Assembly: GCF_009789675.1 (NCBI RefSeq) | Contig: NZ_CP046913.1 | Span: forward strand, 2,976,001-3,040,000 | Length of the DNA: 64,000 nt | Source: Paraburkholderia acidisoli | GTDB lineage: Bacteria; Pseudomonadota; Gammaproteobacteria; Burkholderiales; Burkholderiaceae | Direction of reading: 5' to 3' | Part shown: in pieces, positions 61,569 through 64,000 of the stretch | How the letters are laid out: each line of letters opens with the position of its first letter | How positions within the stretch are numbered: position 1 is the first letter of the stretch | Notes under the pieces: generated by a model | Seen by the model: only the letters and a program-made list of their open reading frames with translations | Databases searched by the model: none | Told to the model about the DNA's origin: nothing | Made by a program: the position numbers and the translations under genes

Positions 61569-63092
61569 ATGTCGCTCCTTTCCGCCGTTTCCTCGCTGCT
61601 CGGCGCCGCCACCGACGCCGTGTCGGGCAACAGCGCGAGTCAGGCCAGCCAGTCGAGCCAGGACTTCGCGCAGGCGCTGCAACAGCGCATCGACACGCAA
61701 AACCAGCAGGCGGCCATGACCGCCACGGCCAATCAGTCGATGCAGACGTCGCAAACGAGTTCGATGTCGCAGTCGAGCCAGGCGTCGTCGTCGGCCTCGA
61801 ACAGCGATTCGACGCAGTCGTCGTCGGACTCGCAGGCCGCGCAATCGTCCGGCACGAGTTCGAGCCAGGGCGCGCACCACGCGTCGGGCACCGACCATCG
61901 CGGCGACGCTTCGCGCACGCAGAAAAAGCAGGCGCAGGACGCGGGCTCGACCGAGGCGGCGGCCCAGGCGGCGCAGGCTCAACAGGCGCAGCAAGCCCAG
62001 CAGCAAACGCCGGGCGACGGCAGCGATTCGACCGATGCGAGCGGCCAGGCCGGCACCCAGGCGAGCAGCGACAGCACGCTCGCGGGCGTCGCCTCGGCGG
62101 CGGCCGCCGCGGCCGCGACGGCGGCCACGGGCGCGACCGGCGCCGACGCCAGCGGCGCGAGCGCCACGGCCGCCACGGGCGATCCGAAGTCGGTGAGCGC
62201 GGCGTTCCAGGCGGCGCTCTCGAAGCTGCGCGGCGGCGGCGCGGGCGCGCTCGCGACCGGCACGGCGAACGCCAACGGCACCGGCGGCGGCGCGGCCAGC
62301 ACCTCGGCCGACGCTGCCTCGGCGGGCACCAACATCGCCAGCAGCTTTGCCTCGCACCTGAGCGAGCACGGCCAGGAGAAGGCCTTCGACGCGGCCACGG
62401 CCAGCGCCACCACCGACGCCGCCAAGGCCGCGAGCGACGCGCTCTCGGCGGCGGCGCAGCAGCAGGCCGCCGCGGCCGGCACGCAAACCAGCGCCGCGAG
62501 CACCGCCACGGCCACCGACGCGCTTGCCGCGACGCAAGCCGCCGCCATGGCAGCGGCCACCGCCGCGCAAACCCAGGCGGCGCAGGCCGCGAGCACGGGC
62601 GGCGCGACGGCCGCGGGCGCCAGCTCGGCCGAGTCGAACGCCATTTCCGCCCAGGTCGGCAGCAGCGACTGGGAAGACGCGTTCAACCAGAAGGTGGTGT
62701 TCCTCTCGAACGCGCATCAGTCTTCGGCGGAACTCACGCTCAATCCGAAGGATCTCGGGCCGCTCCAGGTCGTGCTGCAGGTCACCGACACGCACGCGCA
62801 CGCCCTCTTCGTCTCGCAGCACCAGAACGTGCGCGAAGCCGTGGAAGCCGCGCTGCCGAAGCTGCGCGAGGCGATGGAGCAGAACGGCATCGGTCTGGGC
62901 AGCGCCAGCGTCTCCGACGGCTTTTCGCGCCAGATGAACCAGCAGGCGCAGGACGGCGGCTCGGGCCGCTCGGGCTCGTCGCGGTCGGGGTCGAGCGTGT
63001 TCGGCGCGTCGGACGCCGGCGACGACACGGCCAGCGTGGCCGCCACGACCACCACGACGCGCCAGGTCGGGCTGATCGACACGTTCGCCTGA
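61569..63092 (+). CDS. fliK: Flagellar hook-length control protein FliK
   Basis: A 507-residue secreted ruler. The first 350 residues are low complexity (Ser/Gln then Ala/Thr/Gly rich), as expected of an extended ruler. The C-terminal Flg_hook domain (about 360-460) is conserved: WEDAFNQKVVFLSNAHQSSAELTLNPKDLGPLQVVLQVTD and VREAVEAALPKLREAMEQNGIGLG. End of the fliF-fliK operon, 29 bases after fliJ. It measures hook length and switches export from rod/hook to filament subunits with FlhB. Confidence 0.95.
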   Translation: MSLLSAVSSLLGAATDAVSGNSASQASQSSQDFAQALQQRIDTQNQQAAMTATANQSMQTSQTSSMSQSSQASSSASNSDSTQSSSDSQAAQSSGTSSSQGAHHASGTDHRGDASRTQKKQAQDAGSTEAAAQAAQAQQAQQAQQQTPGDGSDSTDASGQAGTQASSDSTLAGVASAAAAAAATAATGATGADASGASATAATGDPKSVSAAFQAALSKLRGGGAGALATGTANANGTGGGAASTSADAASAGTNIASSFASHLSEHGQEKAFDAATASATTDAAKAASDALSAAAQQQAAAAGTQTSAASTATATDALAATQAAAMAAATAAQTQAAQAASTGGATAAGASSAESNAISAQVGSSDWEDAFNQKVVFLSNAHQSSAELTLNPKDLGPLQVVLQVTDTHAHALFVSQHQNVREAVEAALPKLREAMEQNGIGLGSASVSDGFSRQMNQQAQDGGSGRSGSSRSGSSVFGASDAGDDTASVAATTTTTRQVGLIDTFA

Positions 63093-63572
63093 GCCGGGCG
63101 GCGGTTTGCCGACGCGTCGACGATAAAAGCGCGCCGCGAAGCCGCCCGGTTTCGCGGCGCCTTTGCGCATCGGCGCGGCACCGCTGCCGCCCCGATTTCG
63201 CGCGCGGCCGGCGGCTTGATCGACGGTCGATCCGGTGACAAGCCGCCCATACGCGACACGTAGACCGCGCATAAGCGGCATATAGGCCACACGCAGGCCG
63301 CAGATCAGCGGTACATCAGCGCCACATCAGCGACACATCAGCGGCACGCGGCGGGGCAAGCCCGCCGCAAACGCCGCCCGGCCGACGCCAGCGCCGTTCC
63401 CGCCGCGCCGGCACAAAGCCACGAGATAGCCGGAATTCCCCCGTCTATTCCTCCCATCGCCCAAGAGCGAAAGCCGCAACAATTCATGCTGCCCGGACCG
63501 GTCTTTGAACCGGCGCCCCGGAACCACGCAAGCATTCAGGCACAAGCAGTCTCAAGCAGGCTCAAGATCGAC
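63093..63572 (+). other. Promoter region upstream of fliL, with 11-bp repeats
   Basis: 480 bases without a supported gene. At 63302-63345 four 11-base units of ACATCAGCGxC/AGATCAGCGGT form stand in tandem. A motif shared with the fliE/fliF region (CCGTCTATTC-N4-CATCG) lies at 63441-63459, about 115-130 bases before the fliL ATG. A GC-rich palindromic stretch just after fliK (GCGCGCCGCGAAGCCGCCCGG, 63130s) lacks a T-run, so no clear terminator is seen. Confidence 0.5.
63302..63345. repeat. Four 11-bp tandem repeats upstream of fliL
   Basis: Units AGATCAGCGGT, ACATCAGCGCC, ACATCAGCGAC and ACATCAGCGGC follow each other exactly at 11-base spacing (one DNA turn). They may be slippage products or a phased protein-binding array. 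Confidence 0.8.
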
Positions 63573-64000
63573 ATGGCGACCACCACCGCATCCCAGCAAG
63601 CCGCGCCCCAGGGCGCGAAGAAACCCGGACCGATGAAGCGCATCATCGTGATCGCGCTCATCGCGATCCTCGCCGCCGCCGCAGCGGGCGGCGCGACGTG
63701 GTTCTTCATGTCGCGCCACGCCGCGAGCGCGCCGGCCGCCAACGCGCCGCCCCCGCCGCCGCCCGTGCCCGTGTATTACGCGCTCGAGCCGATGACCGTC
63801 AACCTGCAGTCGGACGACGGCGAATCGCATTTCCTGCGCATTGGCCTCACGCTCAAGCTCGACACCCAGGCGACCCAGGAAGAACTCGTGGCGCGCATGC
63901 CCGAGATCCGCAGCCGCCTGCTGCTCGCGCTCTCGAACAAGCATCCGTCCGATCTCGCGCCGCTCGACGGCAAGCGCGCGCTCGCCACGGAACTCGCCGT
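63573..64000 (+). CDS. fliL: Flagellar basal body-associated protein FliL, C-terminus cut by the window
   Basis: The frame runs from ATG 63573 to the edge (142 codons). A short cytoplasmic tail ending in KKPGPMKR leads into one membrane helix (IIVIALIAILAAAAAGGATWFF), then a Pro-rich linker and the periplasmic stomatin-like domain (VYYALEPMTVNLQSDDGESHFLRIG, LVARMPEIRSRLLLALS). This matches FliL, which surrounds and supports the stators. It begins a new transcription unit (fliL-M-N... in relatives), with the rest outside the window. Confidence 0.95.
   Translation, partial: MATTTASQQAAPQGAKKPGPMKRIIVIALIAILAAAAAGGATWFFMSRHAASAPAANAPPPPPPVPVYYALEPMTVNLQSDDGESHFLRIGLTLKLDTQATQEELVARMPEIRSRLLLALSNKHPSDLAPLDGKRALATELA

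Overview
The window is GC-rich, densely coded chromosomal DNA of a betaproteobacterium of the Burkholderia / Paraburkholderia type. This rests on the protein families, the gene neighbourhoods (ahcY, a holin-like membrane gene and metF behind a beta-proteobacterial SAH riboswitch; pxpBCA with DUF969/DUF979; a fli cluster with divergent fliE and fliF) and the codon use. I see no rRNA, tRNA, CRISPR array, insertion sequence or prophage. Most genes are housekeeping, so this looks like the primary chromosome.

Layout. 0-3.4 kb: a cut-off NAD-dependent dehydrogenase, a Mut7-C protein, two small proteins and a DMT exporter. 3.5-3.8 kb: a non-coding stretch with a cluster of DnaA-box-like 9-mers beside a short AT-rich block, resembling a replication-origin or DnaA-titration site. 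3.9-19.5 kb: a mostly minus-strand housekeeping block: CinA-like amidase, sirtuin, glmS, glmU, ttcA, folB, a pteridine-reductase-like SDR, cca, a glutathione transferase, an NDUFA9-like protein and a Slt-type lytic transglycosylase. A MidA-like methyltransferase, a DUF2905 protein and 5-formyl-THF cyclo-ligase lie on the plus strand. 19.6-25 kb: a MarR-like regulator divergent from pxpB-pxpC-pxpA-DUF969-DUF979, a probable 5-oxoproline uptake and hydrolysis unit.

25-38 kb: envelope and glycosylation genes (GT2, TPR-GT9-like, TraB/GumN, TPR-SPINDLY type) around a complete dpp dipeptide ABC operon (dppA-B-C-D-F). 38-41.3 kb: the ahcY-holin-metF operon behind an SAH riboswitch, for recycling of the activated methyl cycle. 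41.4-46.6 kb: a GT2, the lrgA/lrgB murein-hydrolase regulator pair with a 19-codon leader ORF, its divergent LysR regulator, and a DUF937-OmpA fusion. 46.8-52.1 kb: GMC oxidoreductase, AidB-like acyl-CoA dehydrogenase and coniferyl-aldehyde-type dehydrogenase, possibly an alcohol to aldehyde to acid route.

52.1-64 kb: flagellar genes. A minus-strand operon (fliS, fliT, a fliK-like gene and a free-standing FlhB C-terminal domain) runs from a sigma-28-type promoter. fliE is divergent from fliF-fliG-fliH-fliI-fliJ-fliK, followed by fliL, which is cut by the window edge. fliF carries an apparent one-base frameshift near 57,445 that would scramble its FliG-binding C-terminus. This is either a sequence error or a motility-inactivating mutation.

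Points most worth a second look: the DnaA-box cluster, the fliF frameshift, the lrg leader peptide, the pterin reductase next to folB, the pxp/DUF969/DUF979 unit, and several short tandem repeats, one of which multiplies the stop codon of the sirtuin gene.
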